Assembly (NCBI GenBank): GCA_028869975.1
Contig: JAGWQR010000140.1
Location: forward strand, 1 to 15,352
Direction: 5' to 3'
DNA from: Alphaproteobacteria bacterium
GTDB lineage: Bacteria > Pseudomonadota > Alphaproteobacteria > Sphingomonadales > Sphingomonadaceae
DNA length: 15,352 nucleotides
Position 1 is the first letter of the stretch; the number at the start of each line of letters is the position of its first letter. The notes under the pieces were generated by a model that worked only from the letters and a program-made list of their open reading frames with translations, was not told where the DNA came from and did not search any database. Of this stretch, positions 14,537-15,352 are shown one piece after another. The position numbers and the translations under genes were made by a program.

Positions 14537-15220
14537 GTGGAGCGTGGGGACTATTCCTGGGCAGGCGGCAGCGAAGCGCTGGTGCGCTGCGCCCCTCAAG
14601 CCCGTGTCCAGATCATCCTGCTGCCCCCGCTGTTTGACGAGGCCAACCGGATGCGCAAGACGCTGACCAGCGTCATGCGCGCGCTCGCCACGCAAGGGAT
14701 TGGCACGCTGCTGCCTGATCTGCCCGCCATGGGGGAAAGTCTGCTGCCCTATGGTACAGCAACGCTGGCCGACTGGCAGATTGCTGCGGCCGCGCTCGGC
14801 CAGATACTCGCCGGGCAGGAACAGCTTGTGCTCAGCGCAGCGTTTCGGGGCGGAGCCCTGATCGACAAAGCGCTGGCACAGCATCCGCGCTGGCGGCTGG
14901 CACCCGAGAGCGGGACTCGCCTGCTGCGCGACATAAAGCGCATGGTGTCGCTGCGACCGGATTATGCGGCGGGCCAGGATCCCTACGGGCAGTCGGGCCA
15001 TGCGCTGCCCCCCGCATTCGTTGCTGCCCTTGAAGCCGCTACACCGGATATGGCTGGCCAGATCAGGACGCTGCGTCTCAACGATGACCGGACCGAAGCC
15101 GATGCACGCATCCCTGGCACGCCGCTCTGGCGCCGTTCCGAGCCGGGCGAGGATGCCGCGTTGACTGCCGCACTCACAACCGATCTTGCCACATGGGCGA
15201 AGCAATGCGCCGCATCTTAA
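14537..15220 (+). CDS. Alpha/beta-hydrolase-like protein, exosortase A system-associated hydrolase 2 type
   Basis: 227 aa protein resembling the hydrolase 2 family (TIGR03101). It has the early LPPLFDEANRMRKTL (29-43) and the short DLPAMGES (61-68) turn expected in an alpha/beta-hydrolase N-terminal half, then LVLSAAFRGGALID (97-110) where the nucleophile elbow should be. There is no G-x-S-x-G here, and no clear catalytic His near the C-terminus (the GTPLWRRSEPGED segment at 194-206). The protein may therefore be a non-catalytic or atypical hydrolase. The start is GTG at 14537, two bases after the ACP stop; the first internal ATG would remove the conserved LPPLFDEA. It overlaps hydrolase 1 by 16 bases. 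The substrate is unknown. Confidence 0.75.
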   Translation: MERGDYSWAGGSEALVRCAPQARVQIILLPPLFDEANRMRKTLTSVMRALATQGIGTLLPDLPAMGESLLPYGTATLADWQIAAAALGQILAGQEQLVLSAAFRGGALIDKALAQHPRWRLAPESGTRLLRDIKRMVSLRPDYAAGQDPYGQSGHALPPAFVAALEAATPDMAGQIRTLRLNDDRTEADARIPGTPLWRRSEPGEDAALTAALTTDLATWAKQCAAS

Positions 15221-15352
15221 GCTTCGATTGCGCGGGGAATCGATGCTGGGCAACGCTCGATGACGCAGCGGGCACCACCGGGCTGCTGATCGTTTCGGGC
15301 GGCAATGAAGTGCGTGCCGGTACCCATCGCGGGATGGCGCAGATCGCCGCCG
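15205..15352 (+). CDS. Alpha/beta-hydrolase, exosortase A system-associated hydrolase 1 type (5' part only)
   Basis: The window shows the first 49 codons of a protein starting MRRILSFDCAGN. The segment LIVSGGNEVRAGTHRGMAQIA (about 30-50) matches the family opening I associate with TIGR03100: a first core strand, then GG-N/P and an R-x-G-x-H-R motif. ATG at 15205 overlaps the hydrolase 2 stop by 16 bases. An in-frame ATG at 15193 would add four residues. The nucleophile and other catalytic residues lie beyond the right edge, so activity cannot be judged. It is the fourth gene of the plus-strand unit. Confidence 0.75.
   Translation, partial: MRRILSFDCAGNRCWATLDDAAGTTGLLIVSGGNEVRAGTHRGMAQIAA

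Overview
The window is a nearly complete exosortase A (XrtA, PEP-CTERM protein-sorting) and exopolysaccharide locus from a GC-rich Gram-negative bacterium. The gene set and order, the lipoprotein and beta-barrel outer membrane components, and the overall look of the proteins suggest an alphaproteobacterium, most likely a sphingomonad. That placement is inference, because the window has no rRNA or other marker gene. Coding density is close to 100 %. There are no tRNAs, mobile elements or CRISPR arrays, and no gene-free stretch over about 110 bases.

Positions 1-10260, minus strand, hold one polar run of nine genes, read right to left. They are a Wza-like outer membrane export lipoprotein, a Wzz-like chain-length/co-polymerase protein, a BY-type tyrosine autokinase, an outer membrane beta-barrel protein, an ExeA-like AAA ATPase, a polysaccharide deacetylase, a FemAB-like protein, a GT4-type glycosyltransferase (stp1-like), and XrtA with a fused EpsI domain. 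XrtA is cut by the left edge. Most junctions are 1-4 base overlaps or gaps of up to 10 bases (TGATG, TGAGATG, TGACCATG), so this is probably one translationally coupled operon. The first eight genes make, size, modify and export a polysaccharide. XrtA would cut and transfer PEP-CTERM proteins at the inner membrane. No PEP-CTERM substrate gene lies in the window.

Positions 10270-10364 are a short AT-rich, palindrome-rich gap that probably carries the promoter of the export operon and the end of the preceding transcript.

Positions 10365-13130, minus strand, hold an AMP-forming acyl-CoA/acyl-ACP ligase followed by a LysA-like PLP decarboxylase. Diverging from them across only 58 bases, positions 13189-15352 on the plus strand hold a FemAB/GNAT-like acyltransferase, a free-standing acyl carrier protein and two alpha/beta-hydrolase-like proteins (hydrolase 2, then hydrolase 1 cut by the right edge). 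Ligase, carrier protein, decarboxylase and acyltransferase look like a coherent acyl-activation and transfer module. These families are known companions of exosortase A, but I know of no established biochemical role. This is the least understood part of the window. I suggest they build an amino-acyl or acyl thioester on the carrier protein and place it on the polysaccharide or a related glycan, by analogy with the carrier-bound decarboxylation of butirosin biosynthesis.
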